Assembly (NCBI RefSeq): GCF_030151085.1
Contig: NZ_JASLER010000070.1
Location: 1-64,000, forward strand
Direction: 5' to 3'
DNA from: Bacteroides sp.
GTDB lineage: Bacteria; Bacteroidota; Bacteroidia; Bacteroidales; Bacteroidaceae
DNA length: 64,000 nt
Shown: positions 9,256-17,609 of the stretch, piece after piece
Layout: the number at the start of each line of letters is the position of its first letter
How positions within the stretch are numbered: position 1 is the stretch's first letter
The notes under the pieces: model-generated
The model's database searches: none
The model's input: the letters and a program-made list of their open reading frames with translations, nothing else
What the model was told of the DNA's origin: nothing
Made by a program: the position numbers and the translations under genes

Positions 9256-9957
9256 TTATCCTATTTTGCTGATCTTCTTGAGCTTCTCTTCGTCGATGAT
9301 TTTGATTTTACGTCCGTCAATGGTTATCAGCCTTTCTGTAGCGAAATTGGATAGGGTACGTATAGCATTAGAAGTAGTCATATTAGAAAGGTTAGCCAGA
9401 TCTTCTCTTGAGAGGTAGATACTTAAAGTAGAACCGTCTTCTTCGAGGCCATAGCTTTCTTTAAGGAAGATCAACGATTCAGCCAATCGGCCACGGATAT
9501 GTTTTTGCGTTAAGTTTACAGTACGTTCATCGGCAATACCCAAGTCTACGGATAACAGTTTGATGAAGAACAAGGCAAGATTATTATTCTGCGATACCAA
9601 AGTGGTAATGGCGGTCATTGGGATCATGCAGATAAGCGAAGGTTCGAAAGCAGCGGCAGCGGTAACATAATCTTCTTTAGCAAAGTAGGCTCTATATCCA
9701 AAGTACTCTACCGGCTTTATCATACGGATGATCTGGCTTCTACCTCCTACACCGTCTTTGTAGATTTTGACTTTACCGTTCAGTAAACACATGAGGTGCG
9801 TAGGCGTTTCACCTTCGCAATGGATCACTTCGTTTTTCTTATAATTTTGAAGCGTAAAATGGTTGGCGAGAAATTCCCGCTGTTCCTCATTCAGGGGTGA
9901 CCACATCTCTGAAATCAACTCCGGAACATTTACGTCAGACAAGTTTATTTTTACCAT
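9256..9957 (-). CDS. Crp/Fnr-family transcriptional regulator
   Basis: This 233-residue protein has an N-terminal cyclic-nucleotide-binding-type beta-roll (about 20-140, including HCEGETPTHLMCLLNGKVKIYK), a dimerisation helix, and a C-terminal winged HTH (about 165-225). The recognition region is LSREDLANLSNMTTSNAIRTLSNF. No N-terminal Cys cluster for an iron-sulfur centre is seen, so it is not a classical Fnr oxygen sensor; the ligand is unknown. The GH20 gene follows 79 nt downstream. A -7 element and a repeated GCACAAATGT lie just upstream, suggesting possible self-control. Confidence 0.88.
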   Translation of the reverse strand: MVKINLSDVNVPELISEMWSPLNEEQREFLANHFTLQNYKKNEVIHCEGETPTHLMCLLNGKVKIYKDGVGGRSQIIRMIKPVEYFGYRAYFAKEDYVTAAAAFEPSLICMIPMTAITTLVSQNNNLALFFIKLLSVDLGIADERTVNLTQKHIRGRLAESLIFLKESYGLEEDGSTLSIYLSREDLANLSNMTTSNAIRTLSNFATERLITIDGRKIKIIDEEKLKKISKIG

Positions 9958-9985
9958 AAGTGCTGCAAAACTGTGTTATAAAGCA

Positions 9986-9993
9986 CAAATGTA
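9986..9993 (-). promoter_or_regulatory. -7 promoter element for the Crp/Fnr gene
   Basis: Read on the minus strand this is TACATTTG, matching TAnnTTTG, 29 nt before the ATG. GCACAAATGT occurs here and again at 10015-10024, a 31-bp step (about three helical turns). Confidence 0.55.
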
Positions 9994-10032
9994 ATAAGAA
10001 AAAATTAAATATTGCACAAATGTGAAGAAAAT

Positions 10033-10150
10033 GTGGTAAAGTGATAATGTGATAATATGATAAAGTAATAGAGTGGTAAAGTGATAATGTAGTAAAGTAA
10101 TCAAGTGCTTTTGCACTCCATCATTTTATCACATTACCACATTACCACTC
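10033..10150. repeat. GTGGTAAAGTGATAATGT direct repeat and long imperfect hairpin
   Basis: The 18-mer GTGGTAAAGTGATAATGT occurs exactly at 10033-10050 and 10073-10090, a 40-bp step. The second copy is also the start of a 38-nt arm (10071-10108) that pairs with 10113-10150 around a TTTT loop, with 30 of 38 positions complementary. It lies just downstream of glnN and could end its transcript. Confidence 0.7.
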
Positions 10151-10163
10151 TTTTATTGTCCTC

Positions 10164-12353
10164 TTACTTTGTAAATAGTAGTTCTCTATATTTAGGTAAC
10201 GGCCATATCTCATCGTCAATTTCCATTTCCAGCTTGTCGATATGATCGCGGATAATTTCCAGGAATGGACGAACCTTTTCTTCGTATGCAAATGCCTTGT
10301 CCTTGTGGTTGTCTATGTGGTTGGCAACTTTACGGGCTTCGGTCATTTCGCGTACCAGCATTTTGATTTCGGTTACGCGGTGGGATATTTCCCGGATGAG
10401 TTCTTTACGATCGGCACTGAGTACTTCGTATTCCTCAGGACTAAATGTTTCACGTAAACCACGTAAATTTTCCAATAAGCGATTCTGGTAGATAACAGCA
10501 GTAGGTACGATGTGGTTAATAGCGAGATCACCCAATACGCGACTTTCTATCTGTACCTTCATGGTAAACTTATCAAGTTCCACTTCCAGACGGCAGGCAA
10601 GTTCAATATCATTAAAGATGCGTTCACCGATAAGTACGGAACGGGATTGGTTATCCATATAGTGCATTAAAGCCTGAGGAACATGGCAGATATTTGTCAA
10701 TCCACGACGGGCAGCTTCTTCTCTCCATTGTTCGGAATAACCGTCGCCTTCAAAACGAATCGGTTCGGAAGCGATAATGGTTTCTTTCAGAATGCGGAAG
10801 ATGGCTTCATCTTTGCCTACGCCTTCCTCCATCAGCTTGTCGATAGAGACTTTGAATTCATTCAACTGGTTAGCCATTGCTGCGTTGATGGCAATCATGG
10901 CAGCGGCACAGTTGGAAGATGAACCTGCGGCACGGAATTCAAAACGGTTACCGGTGAAGGCGAAAGGAGAAGTACGATTACGGTCGGTAGTATCCAAAAG
11001 AATTTCAGGGATACGTCCGATACCCAGTTTTAAGGTGGTCTTTTCTTCTGCGGTCATTTTGTTATCACTAACCTGACGGGCAATCTCATCGAGTATGGCT
11101 GATAATTGTCTGCCGAGGAAGATGGATAGGATAGCGGGAGGTGCTTCGTTCGCTCCCAGACGATGGCTGTTTCCTGCACTGACGATGGAGGCGCGAAGTA
11201 AATCCTGATTCTTGTAAACCATCATGAGGGCATTTACCAGGAAAGTAAGGAATAGCATATTGCCTTTTGGGTTCTTGCCCGGAGCGAAGAGGTTGATGCC
11301 AGTATCGGTGCAAAGTGACCAGTTGTTATGTTTACCCGAACCGTTTACTCCGCTATAAGGTTTTTCGTGCAATAGTACGGCGAAGTTATGTTTACGGGCG
11401 ATGCGTTTCATTAAGTCCATTACCAATTGGTTGTGGTCGTTGGCGAGATTCGCATTTTCAAAAATGGGCGCTAATTCGAATTGATTGGGGGCAACCTCAT
11501 TGTGGCGAGTTTTAACCGGTATGCCTAGTTTGTGACATTCTATTTCCAATTCTTTCATGAAAGCGGTAACACGCGGAGGGATAGAACCGAAGTAATGATC
11601 CTCTAATTGTTGATCTTTGGCGGAAGAGTGTCCCATTAAAGTACGTCCCGTAAGACAAAGGTCCGGGCGTGCGTTGTATAAAGCAGAGTCTACCAGGAAA
11701 TATTCCTGTTCCCAACCTAAATTGGTAAAGACGCGTGATATATTCTTATCGAATAATTGGCAAACATCTGTTGCAGCTCTATCTACTGCTGCCAATGCTT
11801 TGAGCAAAGGAGTCTTATAGTCCAGTGCTTCACCGGTGTAAGAGATGAAGATAGTAGGAATACAAAGCGTACTATCTACCACGAAGGCAGGTGAGGAAAC
11901 ATCCCAAGCTGTATATCCACGGGCTTCAAATGTATTTCTGATGCCTCCGTTGGGGAAAGAAGAAGCGTCCGGTTCTTGCTGGATAAGTAACTTACCGGAG
12001 AAACGTTCGATGACATCCGTATCTTCACCAAATTCGATGAAGCCATCATGTTTTTCGGCTGTTCCGTCTGTTAGAGGTTGGAACCAGTGCGTGTAATGGG
12101 TTACGTTGAGAGATTTTGCCCAACTTTTCATACCGTTGGCTATCAGGTCTGCCATCTCCCGACTAATGGGAGTACCTTTTTCAATGGCATCTGTCACAGC
12201 CTTATAGGCTTCTTTGGGCAGATATTCCTGCATCTTTTTACGGTTGAAAACATGACTACCGTAGTAGTCGGACAATTTGTTTGAAGGAGTAGTGACATCA
12301 AGGGGTTGCCGATTGGCAAGCTCTTGTAAAGCAAAAAAACGCATTTTTGACAT
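10164..12353 (-). CDS. glnN: Glutamine synthetase type III
   Basis: This 729-residue enzyme joins ammonia to glutamate using ATP. Its length (about 730 aa, against ~450 for type I) and sequence identify type III, first described from Bacteroides fragilis. Visible features are the GSIII N-terminal domain (SHVFNRKKMQEYLP), the glutamate/ATP-site region NEVAPNQFELAP, KPYSGVNGSGKHNNWSL, and the NRTSPFAFTGNRFEFRA stretch. It is transcribed alone on minus. A long imperfect hairpin lies beyond its stop. A spacer with duplicated TATACCCC-containing elements lies upstream, a plausible site for nitrogen control. Confidence 0.96.
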   Translation of the reverse strand: MSKMRFFALQELANRQPLDVTTPSNKLSDYYGSHVFNRKKMQEYLPKEAYKAVTDAIEKGTPISREMADLIANGMKSWAKSLNVTHYTHWFQPLTDGTAEKHDGFIEFGEDTDVIERFSGKLLIQQEPDASSFPNGGIRNTFEARGYTAWDVSSPAFVVDSTLCIPTIFISYTGEALDYKTPLLKALAAVDRAATDVCQLFDKNISRVFTNLGWEQEYFLVDSALYNARPDLCLTGRTLMGHSSAKDQQLEDHYFGSIPPRVTAFMKELEIECHKLGIPVKTRHNEVAPNQFELAPIFENANLANDHNQLVMDLMKRIARKHNFAVLLHEKPYSGVNGSGKHNNWSLCTDTGINLFAPGKNPKGNMLFLTFLVNALMMVYKNQDLLRASIVSAGNSHRLGANEAPPAILSIFLGRQLSAILDEIARQVSDNKMTAEEKTTLKLGIGRIPEILLDTTDRNRTSPFAFTGNRFEFRAAGSSSNCAAAMIAINAAMANQLNEFKVSIDKLMEEGVGKDEAIFRILKETIIASEPIRFEGDGYSEQWREEAARRGLTNICHVPQALMHYMDNQSRSVLIGERIFNDIELACRLEVELDKFTMKVQIESRVLGDLAINHIVPTAVIYQNRLLENLRGLRETFSPEEYEVLSADRKELIREISHRVTEIKMLVREMTEARKVANHIDNHKDKAFAYEEKVRPFLEIIRDHIDKLEMEIDDEIWPLPKYRELLFTK

Positions 12354-12384
12354 ATAAGTCTCTTCTTTTATTGATTGTTGGCTG

Positions 12385-12392
12385 CAAAAATA
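12385..12392 (-). promoter_or_regulatory. -7 promoter element for glnN
   Basis: TATTTTTG on the minus strand matches TAnnTTTG, 32 nt before the ATG. It lies just downstream (in transcription order) of the duplicated TATACCCC elements. Confidence 0.55.
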
Positions 12393-12470
12393 ATGTTTTT
12401 CTGAATATACCCCTATAATTGGGGGGTGTTCTTTGAAAAAAAGATGTTTTTTCTGATGTATACCCCCTAA
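12393..12470. repeat. Duplicated TTTTCTGA-n-TATACCCC element upstream of glnN
   Basis: TTTTCTGAATATACCCCTA (from 12397) and TTTTCTGATGTATACCCCCTA (12449-12469, with two extra bases) are direct copies about 51 bp apart, close to five helical turns. They straddle the glnN promoter region, as expected for paired operators. The binding protein is unknown. Confidence 0.5.
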
Positions 12471-12702
12471 AAATGATACCTTATGCTGGAAAAGTCTATT
12501 CGTTTTCGATTTGGTCGTAATTTTAACGGAGAAAGGTTAGCACTTTTGAGCGGAGATTGTTTACTAATACAAAGTACTTTTCTCTTAATAGAAAGATATT
12601 TTTTGATTTGTATGAACAAGCCCTTTAGGCAATACGTTTTTTGAACTCGCATTAATATTAAATCTTTTGTTAATTGAAACTGCATGAATACGTGTTTTTT
12701 TT

Positions 12703-12710
12703 TATATTTG
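12703..12710 (+). promoter_or_regulatory. -7 promoter element for the DUF5686 gene
   Basis: TATATTTG matches TAnnTTTG. AAGGAGA (12722-12728) follows, placed about 8 nt before a TTG codon at 12737, which fixes that codon as the start. Confidence 0.6.
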
Positions 12711-12736
12711 TACCAATCTATAAGGAGACATAGCGG

Positions 12737-14989
12737 TTGAAACGATTTTTATTGATATGGATTGGAGTTTGTTTCCTACTTTCATGTGCAGAGAAGGTAG
12801 GGGCGGTTTCCGTTTCTTATCCGAAAGACAAAGAAGTGCTTTCCGCAGATTCTATTATGGAGAAGGTCATCTTTTTTGCTCCCTTCTATGAGCGTATTGT
12901 AGATAGTTACAAAGCTGAGCTATATATAAAAGGAAAGGCGAACATACGTAAGAAGAATCATATCATCCGTTTTATTCCTTCTATGTTCCGCATACGCAAA
13001 GGCGTGAAAGAGTATATGATGGAGACATACAGTGATTTGAATTTCACCGCTCCTAATATTTATGATCAGAAAGTGAAGGCCAGTGTAGGAACAGCTTCCG
13101 AGTTTTGGGAATTGGATGGGCGTCTCCTTGAATATTTCCACATTAATATATATTCTTCGACTCTGTTGTATGACAAACTACTTTCTCCGTTAGCTCCCAA
13201 TGCAAAGAAATATTATACTTATCGCGTAGATTCTGTAATGGGAGAAAAGCATGACTTGCGTTACAAAATCCGCTTCATGCCTAAGAGTAAGAGTTTTCAG
13301 CTTGTAGGTGGCTACATGATCGTGAGCGACAATGTGTGGAGTGTGCGTGAGATTCGTTTTTCGGGCCGTAACGAGATGTTGCGCTTTAATAATCTTATCC
13401 TGATGGGGAATGTAGGGGAGGCGGATGAGTTTCTGCCGATACATTCCAGTGTGGAAGCGACCTTTAAATTTCTTGGCAATGTGGTTGACGGCAACTACAC
13501 TGCGGTGCTCGATTATAAAGATATAGTTCAGAGAGATCCTTCCAGCATACGAAATAGGGTCGAGAAAACCAAATACGATTTAACGGAGTCTTATACATTG
13601 CGTAGTGATACGAATGCTTATCTGCGCGATACTACCTACTTTAATAGTATACGTCCCATTCCTTTATCCCCTCATGAGCAAACCGTATATCAGGACTTCT
13701 TTTTGCGCCGTGATACACTTATTTGGAATAAGAAGCCGAAGAATAAGAATCTGGAGTTTTGGGGGGAGATTGGCGATGCGTTGATTAGCCGCTATACGGT
13801 TGATCTTGCCAAGATGGGGAGCGTCCGTTGCTCTCCGATTATAAATCCGTTTTTGTTGAGTTATAGTGGTAAAAACGGTTTCTCTTATCGTCAGGAGTTT
13901 AAGTATAACCGTATTTTTACCGGTGACCGCCTATTGCGTATTGTACCTAAGTTAGGTTATAACTTCAAGCGAAAAGAGTTTTATTGGGCTATCAATTCCG
14001 ATTTTGATTACTGGCCTGAGAAGCGTGCGGCTTTTCATATCAATGTAGGTAACGGTAACCGCATCTATAGTAGTGATGTGTTGGACGAATTGAAAGCGAT
14101 TCCGGATAGTCTCTTCGACTTCAATAAGATACATTTTGACTATTTTAAAGACTTATACCTGCGGGTAAGGCATAGTTGGGAAATCGTTAATGGGCTTACA
14201 CTGGATCTAGGCTTTTCCATCCATCGACGTACGGAAGTAGAACGTTCCGAGTTTGTACCGAACTATCCGGTGATGCCACCTGTAAAGTCGACCAATACCG
14301 CTACGGGTGGTTCCTCGTTCTTCCCTAATTTCGATCCGAGTATATTGAATAAGTTCCGTCATGCATACAATAGCTTTGCGCCTCGTGTCAGTTTATCCTG
14401 GACACCCAGGCAATATTACTATATGAACGGACATCGTAAAGTGAATCTTTACTCCAAATACCCTACTATTTCTGTTGATTGGGAACGTGGTATTAGCGGG
14501 GTATTGAAGAGTAGTGGCACTTACGAGCGTATTGAGGTTGATTTGCAGCATAACATTTCTTTAGGACTGATGCGTGACATCTATTACCGTTTTGGTTGGG
14601 GAAAATTTACTAACCAGAAAGAACTGTATTTCGTTGACTTTGCTAACTTTACGCGTAGTAATCTTCCTGTAGGTTGGAATGATGAAATCGGCGGTGTATT
14701 CCAGTTACTTGACGGGCGCTGGTATAACTCCTCCCGTGAGTACGTGCGTGCACATTTTACATACGAAGCACCTTTCCTTTTGCTTCGTCACTTGATGAAA
14801 TATACTCAGTATGTACTGAACGAGCGTTTGTATTTCAATGCTTTGGCCGTTCCTCACTTGAAACCTTATCTTGAAATAGGCTATGGTATCGGCACACATG
14901 TCTTTGACTTTGGCGTGTTTGCCAGCTTTGCCAACTGGAAGTATCAGGAAATTGGCTGTAAATTTACCTTCGAGCTATTCAACCGATAA
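12737..14989 (+). CDS. DUF5686 family outer-membrane protein (TTG start)
   Basis: This 750-residue protein starts at TTG: the ribosome-binding site AAGGAGA is 8 nt upstream and the signal peptide (RFLLIWIGVCFLLSC) is only complete from there; the next Met is about 40 residues in. Cys18 may be a lipidation site but the box is not canonical. The family is an outer-membrane beta-barrel, and the C-terminal half has the alternating aromatic strands and terminal Phe-rich segment (FTFELFNR) of barrels. It lacks the N-terminal carboxypeptidase-regulatory-like domain many relatives carry. Function is unknown. It stands alone between divergent glnN and coaW. Confidence 0.82.
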   Translation: MKRFLLIWIGVCFLLSCAEKVGAVSVSYPKDKEVLSADSIMEKVIFFAPFYERIVDSYKAELYIKGKANIRKKNHIIRFIPSMFRIRKGVKEYMMETYSDLNFTAPNIYDQKVKASVGTASEFWELDGRLLEYFHINIYSSTLLYDKLLSPLAPNAKKYYTYRVDSVMGEKHDLRYKIRFMPKSKSFQLVGGYMIVSDNVWSVREIRFSGRNEMLRFNNLILMGNVGEADEFLPIHSSVEATFKFLGNVVDGNYTAVLDYKDIVQRDPSSIRNRVEKTKYDLTESYTLRSDTNAYLRDTTYFNSIRPIPLSPHEQTVYQDFFLRRDTLIWNKKPKNKNLEFWGEIGDALISRYTVDLAKMGSVRCSPIINPFLLSYSGKNGFSYRQEFKYNRIFTGDRLLRIVPKLGYNFKRKEFYWAINSDFDYWPEKRAAFHINVGNGNRIYSSDVLDELKAIPDSLFDFNKIHFDYFKDLYLRVRHSWEIVNGLTLDLGFSIHRRTEVERSEFVPNYPVMPPVKSTNTATGGSSFFPNFDPSILNKFRHAYNSFAPRVSLSWTPRQYYYMNGHRKVNLYSKYPTISVDWERGISGVLKSSGTYERIEVDLQHNISLGLMRDIYYRFGWGKFTNQKELYFVDFANFTRSNLPVGWNDEIGGVFQLLDGRWYNSSREYVRAHFTYEAPFLLLRHLMKYTQYVLNERLYFNALAVPHLKPYLEIGYGIGTHVFDFGVFASFANWKYQEIGCKFTFELFNR

Positions 14990-15072
14990 ATCCCTTCTCA
15001 TTTTAGAATAGTATTTGTATCTATAGAAGCATAAACAAATCACTTATCACTCATAACTAATCACTATTTTCT

Positions 15073-15080
15073 TACCTTTG
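15073..15080 (+). promoter_or_regulatory. -7 promoter element for coaW
   Basis: TACCTTTG followed by TCGC matches TAnnTTTG and lies 19 nt before the ATG. Confidence 0.6.
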
Positions 15081-15099
15081 TCGCAAATTACTTGAAGCT

Positions 15100-15921
15100 A
15101 TGGGTATAGTAATAGGAATAGATGTTGGTGGAAGTACCACAAAAATCGTTGGAATCAATGAGGGGCATATTCAGTCTCCAATGTTTATTACGGCTACCGA
15201 TCCGGTGACTTCCCTGTTCGGAGCATTCGGAAAATATATTTATGATAACGGTATTCAACTCTCTGATGTAGAGCAGGTGATGCTCACTGGGGTAGGAAGT
15301 GCTTTTGTAGATAGTCCACTCTATGGATTGCCCACCCGTAAGACCGATGAATTCCTAGCTAATGGATTGGGTGCCCGTCATGCAATGGATATAAATCAGA
15401 TGATCGTCGTTAGTATGGGTACTGGAACTTCATTTGTCAAAATCGATGGTGACCATATACAACATATCGGAGGTATGGGTATTGGTGGTGGAACTTTGCA
15501 GGGACTTTCACGCTTATTATTGAAAACCCATGATATTCATCAAGTTGCCGAGTTGGCTGAAAAAGGAGATGTAACCCGCGTCAACCTTCAAATTGGTGAT
15601 ATTTGTAACGTTGCCCTTCCTGACTTACCGGTAAGTGCAACCGCTTCTTTGTTTGGTAAAGCGGATAGTAATGCTTTGCCGGAAGATATTGCTAGCGGCA
15701 TTATCTATACTGTGCTTCAAACGATTGGTGGTGCGGCTGTTCTATCAACTCTGAATAGTCCTATTAAAGATTTTGTGCTGATAGGGAATCTGACCCAACT
15801 TCCGCAATGCAGGGAGGTGTTTCCTAAAATGGAAAATATTTATCATGTACGTTTTCATATACCGCCCTATGCTGAATATAGAACAGCAATAGGGGCGGCG
15901 TTGGTATATTTACAGACTTGA
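15100..15921 (+). CDS. coaW: Type II pantothenate kinase
   Basis: This 273-residue cytoplasmic kinase makes phosphopantothenate, the first committed step to coenzyme A. It has the ASKHA fold: phosphate-binding loop GIDVGGSTTKIVGI at residues 5-18, the catalytic-region VMLTGVGSAFVDSPLYG, MIVVSMGTGTSFV, and the glycine-rich HIGGMGIGGGTLQGLS. These fit the eukaryote-like type II family known from staphylococci. Length is normal. It is single, ends 7 nt before the stop of the convergent alpha/beta hydrolase gene, and has its own promoter. Confidence 0.92.
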   Translation: MGIVIGIDVGGSTTKIVGINEGHIQSPMFITATDPVTSLFGAFGKYIYDNGIQLSDVEQVMLTGVGSAFVDSPLYGLPTRKTDEFLANGLGARHAMDINQMIVVSMGTGTSFVKIDGDHIQHIGGMGIGGGTLQGLSRLLLKTHDIHQVAELAEKGDVTRVNLQIGDICNVALPDLPVSATASLFGKADSNALPEDIASGIIYTVLQTIGGAAVLSTLNSPIKDFVLIGNLTQLPQCREVFPKMENIYHVRFHIPPYAEYRTAIGAALVYLQT

Positions 15922-15928
15922 TACGTAC

Positions 15929-16750
15929 CTACTTGTTGGCATGCTTCTTCATCCAACTGTTTATCAGGATACAAGCTGGTGCTGCTACTGTTCCATGATC
16001 GAAGCCTTCCATCTCATAAAGGGTGACATTTTGGCCCAGTGCTTTTAAAAGTGCATACAAGTGTGCATTCTCTTCATAACGTGCCAGCATTTCCAGTTCT
16101 CTGTCTCCTGTGATAAGTATCATGGGAGAAGCGTCTTTCCTTATATTATTAGAAGGTCCGTACTTGTCTATGATGGGAGTATCAGGATTCAGACCTCGTT
16201 CCTTACGGATCGTAAAGTGTGTTGTTGTTTGCCCACTGATAGGAAAAGCACCTGCCAGTTTATTGGCATCCACTCCCCATTTAGCTAAGTAACTTTTGTC
16301 AAGGTTAAGCATCAGGCTGAGATAGCCTCCGGCTGAATGACCGGAAATATAAATTTTATCTTTACTACCTCCGAACTGCTCGATATTCTCGAATGTCCAG
16401 GCTACCGCTTCTGCTGCGTCTTCTATGTAAGCAGGATTCTTGGCACGGGGGCTCAATCGGTAATTTACGGTTATTACTGCGTATCCTTGGTTCAGAAATT
16501 CTTTGGGAAAGTGCTTTTCTCCACCTTCAAGACCACCTCCATGAAACCAAACGAGGGTAGCAAAACCTTTTTTGTTAGTGGGGTATTGGATGTCGAGCTT
16601 ACAACGCTCTTGTTTGTAAGTGTCTGTATCTCCAGGGTGTAGATAAGAGATGTTTTTTTGTATTTGATAGTCTTTAGCCGACTCCTGGGCTTGTGCTGAA
16701 TAAAACAGTACTTGGCAAATAATAAAAATTGATGTGATGAATTGTTTCAT
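15929..16750 (-). CDS. Exported alpha/beta hydrolase, esterase-like
   Basis: This 273-residue protein has a signal peptide (cut near SAQAQ, residue ~21). The alpha/beta-hydrolase fold shows an HGGG oxyanion motif (LVWFHGGGLEGGEKHF), nucleophile elbow GHSAGGYLS, an acid Asp near LITGDRE, and His in GFDHGTV. This is the carboxylesterase pattern of the BD-FAE/Aes type. Some relatives remove acetyl or feruloyl esters from plant glycans; the substrate here is unknown. It is the last gene of the susC-side minus-strand cluster, 57 nt after the deacetylase-like gene, and may act on the same imported glycan. Confidence 0.85.
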   Translation of the reverse strand: MKQFITSIFIICQVLFYSAQAQESAKDYQIQKNISYLHPGDTDTYKQERCKLDIQYPTNKKGFATLVWFHGGGLEGGEKHFPKEFLNQGYAVITVNYRLSPRAKNPAYIEDAAEAVAWTFENIEQFGGSKDKIYISGHSAGGYLSLMLNLDKSYLAKWGVDANKLAGAFPISGQTTTHFTIRKERGLNPDTPIIDKYGPSNNIRKDASPMILITGDRELEMLARYEENAHLYALLKALGQNVTLYEMEGFDHGTVAAPACILINSWMKKHANK

Positions 16751-16807
16751 TTTTCTTCTGATATGTTTATTTAAGTTTTATAATTAACGATATCTATAGA
16801 TCGTGTT

Positions 16808-17575
16808 TTAGTTAATACCTTTGATAGTCATAAGTTCTGATGGAGTAACAAAACGAACATTCTCCGATTCAAGGAACTCGATTATCCGGGTGAAATTATT
16901 CCATCGTTCCTCATTCCAACTGTTGGGATGCCCCTGAAGATAAAAACAATCGAGGTCTTTCCATTCGCCACGATAGTGCTTTACAAATTCATCGTAGTTA
17001 GGATTGTGAACCGGATATTCCATTTGTAGTCTGTCCGGGAAAACATAGCCCTTGAAATGAACCGGATTTTCAGGCGCTCCAAATATCATTCGGATATTTT
17101 TTATGCGAGAAAGGGCAAGATCAGTATCTTCGTTGACATTGGTCCAATGACGTCCCCAAGTATTAAGGACTAAACCAAGCTTGGCTTGTGCAAGGCTATC
17201 GGTTAAGAACAGTGAGCGATATTGTGCATCATATTCTTGTTCAAACTCACCAAAATCATTTACACCAAGACGATTACGATACCCATGATTCCAAAATTCA
17301 ATATTTCCCTTTGCTGCATGATTTTTTATCCATTGGAAATATTCAGGTTTGTCTTCGGCAAGTGAAAAACCAATGATTCCGAAGCCGGCTTTTAATCCTT
17401 TAGCCTCAATATAGTCTGCCACTCTATCCCAACGGGGTGGAACCACTTCTCCGTTACTGCCGTAGTGTACGTCGTCTAGCTTTAAGATTACTATTTTCTG
17501 ACCTTGAGCCGATAGATAGGTTTGTGAACCTACAAAGACGAAGAGCAACGCTAATAAAAATTTAAATTTCATCAT
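16808..17575 (-). CDS. Exported polysaccharide-deacetylase-like protein
   Basis: This 255-residue protein has a signal peptide ending near YLSAQ (residue ~23). It fits the NodB/DUF2334-type barrel: KIVILKLDDVHYG carries the double-Asp metal site, WNHGYRNR supplies a metal His, and the end (FLESENVRFVTPSELM) matches the closing helix and strand. Deacetylases of this fold remove N- or O-acetyl groups from polysaccharides. The second conserved His is less clear, so activity is not certain. It sits between the DUF6377 regulator (34 nt) and the hydrolase, in a Sus-like locus without glycosidases. Confidence 0.75.
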   Translation of the reverse strand: MMKFKFLLALLFVFVGSQTYLSAQGQKIVILKLDDVHYGSNGEVVPPRWDRVADYIEAKGLKAGFGIIGFSLAEDKPEYFQWIKNHAAKGNIEFWNHGYRNRLGVNDFGEFEQEYDAQYRSLFLTDSLAQAKLGLVLNTWGRHWTNVNEDTDLALSRIKNIRMIFGAPENPVHFKGYVFPDRLQMEYPVHNPNYDEFVKHYRGEWKDLDCFYLQGHPNSWNEERWNNFTRIIEFLESENVRFVTPSELMTIKGIN

Positions 17576-17609
17576 GGTAATATTTCATTTAATGGGTTTA
17601 TTTGAATAT

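Larger units (their letters stand above)
12354..12736. other. Divergent regulatory spacer between glnN and the DUF5686 gene
   Basis: This 383-bp spacer has no credible gene. It holds a -7 element for each flanking gene and a duplicated element, ATGTTTTTCTGAATATACCCC at 12393-12413 and a close copy at 12444-12466. A GGGGGGTGT block (12421-12429) is inverted relative to the ACCCC parts. The stretch 12480-12690 is AT-rich with nothing recognised. Confidence 0.55.

Noticed and set aside
10033..10150. Possible CRISPR array
   Set aside because: Only two exact 18-mers, low-complexity surroundings, a 22-bp gap and no cas genes; it is an intergenic repeat with a hairpin.
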